Shown one piece after another: positions 41,289 to 48,903 of a DNA stretch of 64,000 nucleotides. The notes beneath the pieces are model-generated. The model ran no database searches. It saw only the letters and a program-made list of their open reading frames with translations, and had not been told where the DNA came from. How positions within the stretch are numbered: position 1 is the stretch's first letter; the number at the start of each line of letters is the position of its first letter. Source of the DNA: G963668605 sp963668605. Its GTDB lineage: Bacteria; Acidobacteriota; Terriglobia; Bryobacterales; Bryobacteraceae. The stretch covers positions 7,192,001-7,256,000 of the forward strand of contig OY764903.1 of NCBI GenBank assembly GCA_963668605.1. The letters run 5' to 3'. Made by a program: the position numbers and the translations under genes.

Positions 41289-43220
41289 ATGAGCGACAAT
41301 CCCGTTTACCCGTCGAACCAAGCGTTCGTCAGCAACGCGCACGTGTCCGGCATGGACGCCTATACGGCGCTGTGCCGTCGCGCCGAAGAGAATCCGGAGG
41401 AATTCTGGGGCGAACTTGCCGGAAGGGAACTCCATTGGTTTGAGAAGTGGTCGCACGTCTTCGAGTGGAACCCGCCGTTCGTTAAGTGGTTCGCCGGCGG
41501 CAAGACGAACGTGGCCTACAACTGCCTCGACCGCCATCTCGCCACGCCGCGCAAGAACAAGGTGGCCATCCTGTGGGAAGGCGAGCCCGGTGACCAGCGC
41601 ATGATTAGCTACCAGGAGTTGCACCGCCTGGTCTGCCGTTTCGCCAATGTACTGAAGGGGCGCGATCTGAAATCCGGCGACAGGGCGATTATTTACATGC
41701 CGATGATTCCGGAGCTGCCCATTGCGCTGCTGGCTTGCGCGCGGCTCGGCATCACGCACAGCGTCGTCTTCGGCGGCTTCTCGGCAGAGGCGCTCAAGGC
41801 GCGAATTCAGGATCTCGGCGCGGCGGTCGTGATTACGGCCGATGGTGGCTGGCGGCGAGCCAAGGAGGTCAAGCTCAAGCCCGCCGTCGATGAGGCGCTC
41901 GCGGACTGCCCAACCGTCAAGGACGTAATCGTCGCGCGCCGCACCGGCTCGCAGCCGGCCATGGTCGCGGGCCGCGACCACTGGTGGGACGACCTCGACA
42001 GGGATGTGAGCGACGATTGCCCGGCCGAGCCGCTCGACTCCGAACACCCGCTCTACGTGCTTTATACCTCCGGCACCACTGGGAAGCCCAAGGGCATACT
42101 GCATACCACGGCGGGCTATCTGCTCGGCGTGACGATGACGATGAAGTGGATCTTCGATATCAAGGAAGAGGACACCTACTGGTGCTCGGCCGATATCGGC
42201 TGGGTGACCGGGCATAGCTACATTGTGTATGGCCCGCTCTCGGTGGGCGCGACCACAGTGATGTATGAGGGCGCTCCAGACACGCCTGCCTTCGACCGCT
42301 GGTGGCGCATCATCGAGAAATACCGGGTCAACATTCTCTACACTTCTCCCACAGCGATCCGAGCCTTGATCCGGCAGGGCGATGCCTGGCCCAACGGGCA
42401 CGACCTTTCAAGCCTGCGACTGCTGGGCTCCGTGGGTGAGCCGATTAATCCCGCGGCATGGGAGTGGTATCACCGCGTGATCGGCAAGGGGCGATGCCCG
42501 ATCGTCGACACCTGGTGGCAGACCGAAACGGGCTCGATCATGATTGCTCCGATGCCGGGCGCCGTGCCGCAGAAACCGGGGTCCGCGACTTTGCCGATGC
42601 CGGGCGTGCTGCCGGAGGTGATCGACACGCACGGCAGACCGGTCGGGGTCGATGAGGAAGGCTTTCTCATCCTCAAACGGCCGTGGCCGAGCATGGCGCG
42701 GACTTTGTGGGGCGATCCGGAGCGCTATGAGTCCCAATACTGGGGCAAAGTGCCTGGCGTTTATTTCACCGGAGATGCCGCGCGCCGCGATGCGGATGGC
42801 TACTTCTGGGTGCTTGGGCGCGTCGACGATGTCATGAATGTCAGCGGCCACAGGCTGAGCACGATGGAAGTGGAGTCGGTGCTGGTGCGGCACCCGAGGG
42901 TGGCGGAGGCCGCGGTGGTCGGCAAACCGCACGAGATTACGGGACAATCGGTCTGCGCGTTCGTGACCCTTAAGGAAGGGAATTGGGATCACGCGGCGCT
43001 CGGCCAGGAGTTGCGGCAGTGGGTCGCGCACGAGATCGGCGCGTTTGCCAGACCCGAGGAGATCCGCTTTACGGAGGCTCTGCCCAAGACACGCAGCGGT
43101 AAGATCATGCGGCGGCTGCTGCGCGAGATCGTCACGTCGCATTCGGTCTCCGGCGATGTGACGACGCTCGAAGATCTCTCCGTGGTGACGCGTCTGGCCG
43201 CGCAGCGAGACGAAGATTAA
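41289..43220 (+). CDS. acs: Acetyl-CoA synthetase (acetate-CoA ligase)
   Basis: 643 residues, the expected size. The AMP-binding motif YTSGTTGKPKG, the segment TWWQTETGSIMIAPMPGA and the acetylatable-lysine site PKTRSGKIMRRLLR are all present. It activates acetate to acetyl-CoA using ATP. Acs is usually controlled by acetylation of that lysine. The start at 41289 follows the family N-terminus; a longer frame begins inside the palindromic repeat and was rejected. It is followed by the HDOD gene after 37 bases. Confidence 0.95.
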   Translation: MSDNPVYPSNQAFVSNAHVSGMDAYTALCRRAEENPEEFWGELAGRELHWFEKWSHVFEWNPPFVKWFAGGKTNVAYNCLDRHLATPRKNKVAILWEGEPGDQRMISYQELHRLVCRFANVLKGRDLKSGDRAIIYMPMIPELPIALLACARLGITHSVVFGGFSAEALKARIQDLGAAVVITADGGWRRAKEVKLKPAVDEALADCPTVKDVIVARRTGSQPAMVAGRDHWWDDLDRDVSDDCPAEPLDSEHPLYVLYTSGTTGKPKGILHTTAGYLLGVTMTMKWIFDIKEEDTYWCSADIGWVTGHSYIVYGPLSVGATTVMYEGAPDTPAFDRWWRIIEKYRVNILYTSPTAIRALIRQGDAWPNGHDLSSLRLLGSVGEPINPAAWEWYHRVIGKGRCPIVDTWWQTETGSIMIAPMPGAVPQKPGSATLPMPGVLPEVIDTHGRPVGVDEEGFLILKRPWPSMARTLWGDPERYESQYWGKVPGVYFTGDAARRDADGYFWVLGRVDDVMNVSGHRLSTMEVESVLVRHPRVAEAAVVGKPHEITGQSVCAFVTLKEGNWDHAALGQELRQWVAHEIGAFARPEEIRFTEALPKTRSGKIMRRLLREIVTSHSVSGDVTTLEDLSVVTRLAAQRDED

Positions 43221-43257
43221 GGTCATACTTCCATGCGCGCCGCCGATATGAGAGATC

Positions 43258-44097
43258 GTGGGGCAAGCAGGCATAACACAGACCGACGCGCGCGAGCGGG
43301 CGCTCACATCGCTCAACCGGTTGCCGGCGTTTTCACCGGTATTGAATAAGCTGATCGCGACGATGGCCAACGACGATGTATCGTTCGCCGCCATTGGGGA
43401 CCTGATCGAGAAGGACGCGGTCCTGGCGGGCCAGCTCTTGCGGTTGGTCAATTCCGCGGTGTACGTGCGGCGTAGTCAGGTAAACTCGGTGCGCCACGCT
43501 GTCGCGATGATTGGCACCCGCAAGTTGCGCAACTTCGCGCTGGGTTTTTCGGTGTCGAACTTGTGGCAGCGAATCCCAGCGGCTCCGGGATGGTCCCATG
43601 CCGGATTCAACCTGCATTCCGTGGCCGCCGCCGTGATGACGGACCTGCTGGCACAACGCATTCCCGTGGCATACGCCGAGGGGGCTTTCACGGCCGGGCT
43701 GCTGCACGACGTTGGCAAACTGCTGGTGGCCATCTCCCTGCCGGACGAATTCGACGTTCTTGTGCGTTGCGGCGGATGGACGCCCAGTACCGAAGCTCAG
43801 GTGCTCGGATTCACGCACGCGGAGCTTTCGGCCGATGTGCTCGAGCGCTGGCGGATTCCGGCGCAGATTCGTGATGCGGTGCGAGCGCATCACACTTCGC
43901 CAATGGATCCGGAGCGGCCCGTGCTGGCCGATCTGGTGGCGTTGGCAGACAGCGCGCTAGATTCGCGCAAGGATCCGATCGAACCCCAGCGGGAGAGCGC
44001 TTCCTCTGCGCTGGCAGGGTGGGGTATTGACGAGCAGATCCCGCAAATCGACGAGGAGATAGCGGTAGAGATGGAAGCGATGCGGACGCTTTTCTAA
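43258..44097 (+). CDS. HDOD domain protein
   Basis: 279 residues from GTG at 43258, which is the only workable start. The HDOD pattern is visible: LNRLPAFSPVLNKLIATMANDDVSFAAIGDLIEKDAVLAGQLLRLVNSAVY, SVRHAVAMIGTRKLRNFALG, and AGLLHDVGKLLVA, where HD is retained. These domains are related to HD phosphohydrolases but are mostly non-catalytic and act in signalling. No receiver or output domain is attached. The last four bases overlap the convergent oligogalacturonate lyase-like gene. Confidence 0.87.
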   Translation: MGQAGITQTDARERALTSLNRLPAFSPVLNKLIATMANDDVSFAAIGDLIEKDAVLAGQLLRLVNSAVYVRRSQVNSVRHAVAMIGTRKLRNFALGFSVSNLWQRIPAAPGWSHAGFNLHSVAAAVMTDLLAQRIPVAYAEGAFTAGLLHDVGKLLVAISLPDEFDVLVRCGGWTPSTEAQVLGFTHAELSADVLERWRIPAQIRDAVRAHHTSPMDPERPVLADLVALADSALDSRKDPIEPQRESASSALAGWGIDEQIPQIDEEIAVEMEAMRTLF

Positions 44098-45224
44098 ACG
44101 TCCATCTCGACCGCGTAGACCTGCGTGTAGCCGCTGCGGTCGCTGGCGAAGGCGGCCATGCGTTCATCGGCCGAATAGGATGGGTGCGGGTGCGTCCACT
44201 GCGGGCCGTAGACCGTGTCGGCGGCAGTCTCCATCCAACTGAGCGCGCCAGATTCCGCGGCAGTCTGTTGCATTATGCGCGCCGCCGCGAAGTCTTCAGC
44301 CAGCGCATAGCGCGAAGTCTTCCACTGGCTGCCCTGATTGCTGGCCTCCGATAGGCACACGCAGCGGCGGGCGCCGTTCGCGCAGTCGACCAGAAAGATG
44401 CCCTCGTCGGGGTGGTTGGTGTCGCAAAGGATCTGCGTGCCCGCGCGATTCGGCGTGATGTGCCAGGCCTGAAAGTTCGCGATGGTTGTGATCTGTCGCG
44501 TCTGCCAGTCCATGCGCATCAGGGCCTTAGGCCAGATGGTGAAGACGAGATCCCCGGTGCGGCCGAGAAAGGTCTCGTGAACGACGAACTCGTCGTTCCC
44601 ATGCTCGTAGAGGCACTCCATGCCGGAGCCGTCGCGGCGCACGCGGTGCATGCGCGGTGCGGGATCGCCGGCGAACTCGATCCACTCCGATTCCAGCGGA
44701 TGGAACTGCGGATGAATGACAGTGCGGGGGAAGAGAATCCGACGCCAGCCGGAGCCGTCGGCGCGTCCGGCTACGAGGCCGGTCTCGGCGCCCAGTTTGA
44801 TGGCGGCAGTGAGCCAGTCTCCGTCGCGCGTCACCGAACACTCGCCGAGTTGCGCGCCGGGAAATTCGACGATGGGGCGTTCGGCCAGAGTCCTGCGGTC
44901 GAGCGCCCAGATTCCGCCGCCGCGCACAAAGAAGACGAGGCCGCCATCGGGATGGAAGGCTGGCGAAAACGGATGGATCGCTGGGCCGTCGGTAAGCTGG
45001 CGGATCGGGCCATCTGGAAAGCCTGCCTCGTACAATTGCGCTGAGCCGCTCCGATAGGAGGTAAATATCAATGCGCAATTATCCGGAGCAAAAGAAGACT
45101 GCAAAAAGTAAGTTGGGTGATTGATCGAAGCGTGCTTCGTGATCTGGTGAATTCGCGCGCCGGTCTTGCGGTCGCGATAGATCGAATGCTCGGAGCTGTG
45201 CAGCGAGCCTTTACAGAAGTCCAC
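44094..45224 (-). CDS. Oligogalacturonate lyase-like beta-propeller protein (PL22 type)
   Basis: 376 residues. Repeated beta-propeller blades are visible (SSFAPDNCALIFTSYRSGSAQLYE; PAFHPDGGLVFFVRGGGIWALD; SYSADERMAAFASDRSGYTQVY). The N-terminal DRKTGARIHQITKHASINHPTYFLQSSF and conserved histidines (HPQFHPLESEWIEF, VVHETFLG, HPHPSYS) match oligogalacturonide lyases of family PL22, which degrade unsaturated digalacturonate in the cytoplasm using manganese. No signal peptide is seen. The start is GTG at 45224 with a poor ribosome site. Function links it to the GH28 gene 36 kb away. Confidence 0.77.
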   Translation of the reverse strand: MDFCKGSLHSSEHSIYRDRKTGARIHQITKHASINHPTYFLQSSFAPDNCALIFTSYRSGSAQLYEAGFPDGPIRQLTDGPAIHPFSPAFHPDGGLVFFVRGGGIWALDRRTLAERPIVEFPGAQLGECSVTRDGDWLTAAIKLGAETGLVAGRADGSGWRRILFPRTVIHPQFHPLESEWIEFAGDPAPRMHRVRRDGSGMECLYEHGNDEFVVHETFLGRTGDLVFTIWPKALMRMDWQTRQITTIANFQAWHITPNRAGTQILCDTNHPDEGIFLVDCANGARRCVCLSEASNQGSQWKTSRYALAEDFAAARIMQQTAAESGALSWMETAADTVYGPQWTHPHPSYSADERMAAFASDRSGYTQVYAVEMDV

Positions 45225-45294
45225 TTATCGAGTGTAACAACCCGTTGCCTTCGACCAATAAGTATCGGAGTATCGTGTCAAGCGGGTCAGTTTG

Positions 45295-45311
45295 TGGTAA
45301 ATTCGTTACCA
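45295..45311. promoter_or_regulatory. Operator-like palindrome upstream of the DUF4352 gene
   Basis: TGGTAA-ATTCG-TTACCA is a perfect 6+6 inverted repeat, ending 4 bases before the ATG at 45316. It could be a repressor site or a small 5' hairpin. Confidence 0.4.
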
Positions 45312-45315
45312 TTAC

Positions 45316-45861
45316 ATGACAATGCATAGCGTGGATCGCCGATTTCTACCGCTGCTGGCCGCCGTCGCCGTGCTCGGGATGGGACTTATCGCGGGATGCT
45401 CGAAATCCAAACGTGCTGGCGTGAGTCTTCGGCATATGGGCGAGCGCGTGCAAGTCGGTCCGCTGATCTATACCGTGCTCGACGCCGAATGGATGCAGCA
45501 GTTGGGCCCCGGCGAAAAACCCCGGCTGCCGCAGAAGCGTTTTCTGATCCTCAAAGTGAATGTCACCAATAGCGGCGGCATGGACTCAACGGTACCGGCC
45601 CTGACGCTGGAAGGCGCCAACGGCGAGACCTTCGCGGAACAAACCGACGGCGAGGGAGTTACGGACTGGCTGCCGATCCTGCGCCGGCTCAGTCCGGCGG
45701 AGACGCTGGAAGGCCACGTACTCTTCGATGCGCCGCAAGGCGCCTATCGACTGCGCGTACGGGAAGAGGCCGATCTCGCCCAGGAAGAGGGTCAGGAACG
45801 CTCTGAACTTATAGGGATTCCGCTGAACCTGCGTGCGCCGCCAGTGCTTCCGGCGCGGTAG
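45316..45861 (+). CDS. DUF4352-type lipoprotein
   Basis: 181 residues. The N-terminus LLAAVAVLGMGLIAGCSKS has a lipobox (IAGC). The body is an immunoglobulin-like beta sandwich of the DUF4352/telomeric repeat-binding-like group (VGPLIYTVLDAEW; QKRFLILKVNVTNSGGMDSTVPALTLEGANGE; GHVLFDAPQGAYRLRV). Such proteins are extracytoplasmic and of unknown role. It converges with the receiver gene, with 11 bases between stops. Confidence 0.75.
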   Translation: MTMHSVDRRFLPLLAAVAVLGMGLIAGCSKSKRAGVSLRHMGERVQVGPLIYTVLDAEWMQQLGPGEKPRLPQKRFLILKVNVTNSGGMDSTVPALTLEGANGETFAEQTDGEGVTDWLPILRRLSPAETLEGHVLFDAPQGAYRLRVREEADLAQEEGQERSELIGIPLNLRAPPVLPAR

Positions 45862-45872
45862 CTCTCGCGGTG

Positions 45873-46253
45873 CTAGTACGAGCCGGCGTGACGCCTGAGA
45901 ATCTGCGGAAAATTCGTTGAGAAGGCGGAACGCGCCATCACCATATTCGCGCCTGCGTCTTGGGCTTGTTGCTTCAACTCACCCTGGATATGTGAGAGAT
46001 ATCCGATCACGCTGATCGCTTTCAGTTCCGCGCTGGCCTTCAGTTTGGCAATTGTCGCTACCGGCGCGATCCCATTGATGTTCATATCGATCACGATCAG
46101 CGCCGGCTTCTCTTTCGCCTTCTCGAACAGATCGTGTTCCGTCTTTACAAACTCGACATCGAGTCCGGCTCGACGTACGGCGTCGCTGATTTTGACCGTA
46201 AAAAATAGATCTTCAACCAGAGCCAGAACCTTCTTGCGCGCCTGTTTCTGCAT
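45873..46253 (-). CDS. Stand-alone receiver-like protein, degenerate
   Basis: 126 residues with a CheY-like fold. VLALVEDLFFTVKI supplies an acidic pair, and the phospho-acceptor position is in ALIVIDMNING. The later SVIGYLSH strand lacks a clear Thr, and the conserved lysine region reads MVMARSAF with no Lys-Pro. Phosphorylation chemistry may therefore be altered or lost. No output domain and no histidine kinase are nearby. A protein-binding or DNA-free adaptor role is possible. Confidence 0.75.
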   Translation of the reverse strand: MQKQARKKVLALVEDLFFTVKISDAVRRAGLDVEFVKTEHDLFEKAKEKPALIVIDMNINGIAPVATIAKLKASAELKAISVIGYLSHIQGELKQQAQDAGANMVMARSAFSTNFPQILRRHAGSY

Positions 46254-46373
46254 AGGGAGCTTACTGCAATCCTCGAAATTTCAGATGTGGCCAGTTCCAA
46301 TCCCGGAAATCGGGTGGTGAACTAGGTGGGAACTTCCAGTCTACCGTTCTTTCGGGTTTCACCGCAAGCGCGG

Positions 46374-46973
46374 TTACTGGATAGTGCTTTGGCCCTCGAC
46401 TCCCATGTCCGAGCTCACAATGTTGCGGTTGACGTGGTTGTCGAGATTGATCACGTAGGTTTCCGGAGCGTCGATGAGCGTCTGCGAGTGCGTCGCACAG
46501 ACGATGCGGAATCCTTTCCTGTCCACCAATTCCATCATCATCTTCAAAACGCGCCGCTGGTTGGAGACCGAAAGCGCCATCTCGGGTTCGTCGAGTAACA
46601 GAATTGTGCCATTCGGAAGCGCCGGGAAGTTCTGCTGGAACATGCTCAACATCACCTGCCCGTGACTTGCCACACGCAGGAACTCCAACGTATCCGGCGA
46701 GTCCTTGAAGAATTCCAGTTGCATCCGGGGATTGTGCGCCTCGGCATCGAACAGCGACACTTTGCCGATGTTGACGCCGCCGGGTTCCAGCCGGAAGATG
46801 TAGCCTTCCTGCTCCTCGCCGCGCAGGGCGTAGTAAATCGAATGCAGAAGCGTCGACTTGCCCGAACCGTTCTCGCCTTGCAGCATGACCAGCGGGTGTG
46901 AGAGATCTACCACCATCGGCATGTGGAAGTTGAGATTGACGAAGACCGGGTGTGCAAGAATTTTAAGAAACAT
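46374..46973 (-). CDS. Small ABC/SMC-like ATPase
   Basis: 199 residues. All nucleotide-binding elements are visible: Walker A in GENGSGKST, an ABC-signature-like SHGQ, Walker B in TILLLDEPE, and the switch histidine in VCATHSQTLID. FVNLNFHMPMVVDL at the start resembles the lobe I strands of AAA_21/SMC-like ATPases rather than transporters. There is no membrane partner. It lies 19 bases downstream of the alcohol dehydrogenase gene on the same strand. The ATG at 46973 is chosen because upstream codons overlap that gene. Confidence 0.8.
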   Translation of the reverse strand: MFLKILAHPVFVNLNFHMPMVVDLSHPLVMLQGENGSGKSTLLHSIYYALRGEEQEGYIFRLEPGGVNIGKVSLFDAEAHNPRMQLEFFKDSPDTLEFLRVASHGQVMLSMFQQNFPALPNGTILLLDEPEMALSVSNQRRVLKMMMELVDRKGFRIVCATHSQTLIDAPETYVINLDNHVNRNIVSSDMGVEGQSTIQ

Positions 46974-46992
46974 CAGACAGCTTTCCTCAGAG

Positions 46993-48030
46993 CTAGGCGC
47001 CGAGCTTGAGTACGACCTTGCCGACGCCGTCGTCATAGCGCGCCAGCGTCTCAAATGCGCCCTGAATCTTTTCGAGCGGCGGATTGTGCGTCAGCATCGG
47101 AGCGAAGAGCCGGAAGTTCTCCTTCATCATGCGCAGCGCGACGTCCGTTTCATGGTTGGAGCGGCGCACCGTGTAGAGCGCGAGCTCTTTGCGCCGGATG
47201 ACGTGAAATTCCAACTCGGCCTTGACCTCCGACGGAATGCCGGTGTACACCACGCGGCCCGCATTGCGGGTGACATGCAGGCACTGGTTCATCGAGCCGC
47301 CCTTTGTGGCGCAATCGATGGCGACGTCTACGCCGCGCTGGCCTGTATCCTTCGCGAGTTCCCGAACCACATCCGTCGCGCGCGGATCGATCACGGCGTC
47401 GGCGCCCATCTGCAAGGCAATCTCACGGCGGTGCGCCACAGGGTCGATGGACCAGACGCGGCCCGCGCCGGACAATTTCGCCACAGCCGCCGTCAGCACT
47501 CCGATCGGTCCGGCGCCGAACACGGCGACCGTATCGCCCATCGTGATCTGCGCGAACTTCATCGAGTGCAGAACAATCGCCAGCGGTTCGAACACCGTAC
47601 CCTCGACAAAGTTCAGCCCCTCGGGCAAAGGTAGCAGGTTGTGGGCCGGCAAGTTCACAAAGTCGCGGAAATAGCCGGGGTCGCCAGGTTGGCTCAGGAA
47701 GCGCAGGTTCTCGCAGACATTGTGATGCCCGCTCCGGCAGAACTCGCAATGGTAGCAATAGATCGCAGGTTCGAGCACGGCGCGATCGCCGGGCTTCCAG
47801 CCGCTCACGCCCGGTCCCGTTTTGAGGACCACTCCTGCCGGTTCGTGTCCCAGCACCATCGGAAAACGGCTGGGCATATCGCCGACAGAGCCTTCACAAA
47901 AATTGTGCAGATCGGAGCCGCAGACCCCAACCGCTTCGACGCGGACCTGCACCTCGCCCGGTGCGGGTTCGCCGATTGTGCCTTCAGTCAGGCGGAAGCT
48001 GTGCGGTCCAGTTAGTTCTGCAATTCGCAT
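46993..48030 (-). CDS. Zinc-dependent medium-chain alcohol dehydrogenase
   Basis: 345 residues. The catalytic zinc residues are in VGVCGSDLHNF and LGHEPAG. The structural zinc loop has four cysteines (CYHCEFCRSGHHNVC). The Rossmann motif is VAVFGAGPIGVLTAAVAKL. The pattern is that of sorbitol/threonine dehydrogenase-like MDR enzymes, which oxidise a polyol or secondary alcohol with NAD. The substrate is not determinable. It is upstream of the small ATPase gene. Confidence 0.9.
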   Translation of the reverse strand: MRIAELTGPHSFRLTEGTIGEPAPGEVQVRVEAVGVCGSDLHNFCEGSVGDMPSRFPMVLGHEPAGVVLKTGPGVSGWKPGDRAVLEPAIYCYHCEFCRSGHHNVCENLRFLSQPGDPGYFRDFVNLPAHNLLPLPEGLNFVEGTVFEPLAIVLHSMKFAQITMGDTVAVFGAGPIGVLTAAVAKLSGAGRVWSIDPVAHRREIALQMGADAVIDPRATDVVRELAKDTGQRGVDVAIDCATKGGSMNQCLHVTRNAGRVVYTGIPSEVKAELEFHVIRRKELALYTVRRSNHETDVALRMMKENFRLFAPMLTHNPPLEKIQGAFETLARYDDGVGKVVLKLGA

Positions 48031-48139
48031 GGCACTCCCATTTTAAGGCCCTCTGCGGCCTACCGGCGGATGGGTGAGGAAATCGGGCGCGCCGCCTCTC
48101 TGCTTTGAACCGGCGGTTCGACTTCTTGAACAGGCTGCG

Positions 48140-48625
48140 CTACTTTTTAAACAAACTGTCGAAGGCTGCGCGCGCATCGCTTTGCACGCGCGGAGCAGCC
48201 GCCGGAGCAACCGGTGCGCTGACCACCGGCGCCGAGCCTGACTTGGCGTCGCGGGCCACTGTGACGCGCGGGCTGAAAGATCCGCACTGGTTGGCGCCGT
48301 CCTTTTGGGCGATCCGGACCGGAATCGGCTTCATGCACTGAAAGCGGGTGGACGAGTCGAAGTACGCGCACTGCTTGCAGCAATGCAGCGCTACGTTGCA
48401 CTTCGGGCAGGTTCCCGTGAAGTCGAAGTCGGACGGCAGCGCGGTGGCGCAGTTGTAGCAGCGTGCAGCCACAACGGTTTGCACCATTCTGGGAAGCCGC
48501 GGTCCGGTCACGTCTAAGGGCAACCTGGGGCCCTGCTGCTTAGGACGATCGTCCCGGCCTTGTCCGTTGAACGGACGGTCCGTGTCCATGTAGCCGTGCT
48601 GCTTGTATTTGCGATCGCTATCCAT
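48140..48625 (-). CDS. Zinc-ribbon protein of unknown function
   Basis: 161 residues. A hydrophilic N-terminus (many D, R, Q) leads into a cysteine-rich core: CYNCATALPSDFDFTGTCPKC, then CCKQCAYFDSSTRFQC and a last cysteine in NQCGSF. A flexible Ala/Pro/Val-rich tail follows, ending in AAFDSLFKK. The core suggests at least two zinc sites, and no catalytic motif is visible. The gene has its own stop and start well separated from its neighbours. Confidence 0.66.
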   Translation of the reverse strand: MDSDRKYKQHGYMDTDRPFNGQGRDDRPKQQGPRLPLDVTGPRLPRMVQTVVAARCYNCATALPSDFDFTGTCPKCNVALHCCKQCAYFDSSTRFQCMKPIPVRIAQKDGANQCGSFSPRVTVARDAKSGSAPVVSAPVAPAAAPRVQSDARAAFDSLFKK

Positions 48626-48903
48626 GATTTCGATAGCTCCTTCGGGGATACGATTACTCTGAAAATTCAGCCTGAGAGCGACTGCCTGTTGCCCTGACCA
48701 CTATCTCCGGTTCCGAATGGGTTTGTACGCGGTGTCGGTTCCGCAACATTGGATTCGGTTGGCCAGAGCGGCCCGCGGACTCCGAGGGACCAAGCTCAGC
48801 GGGATCGCTCCCGCCAGATACCTGTCATCTACTGTGTACCACGGATTGAGTCCGAATGCCATCAAAATCTCCAGGCGAGTACACACAAAACGCGGACTTG
48901 ATC
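48626..48903. other. Intergenic stretch, nothing firm
   Basis: This 278-base gap lies between the 3' end of the glucan phosphorylase gene and the start of the zinc-ribbon gene, both on the minus strand. It probably holds the promoter of the latter. Short open frames occur on both strands but none has a ribosome site or recognisable product. Confidence 0.5.

Noticed and set aside
48701..48862. 53-codon minus-strand frame in the gap after the glucan phosphorylase gene
   Set aside because: No ribosome site, no motif, and an equally long frame exists on the other strand; not supported.
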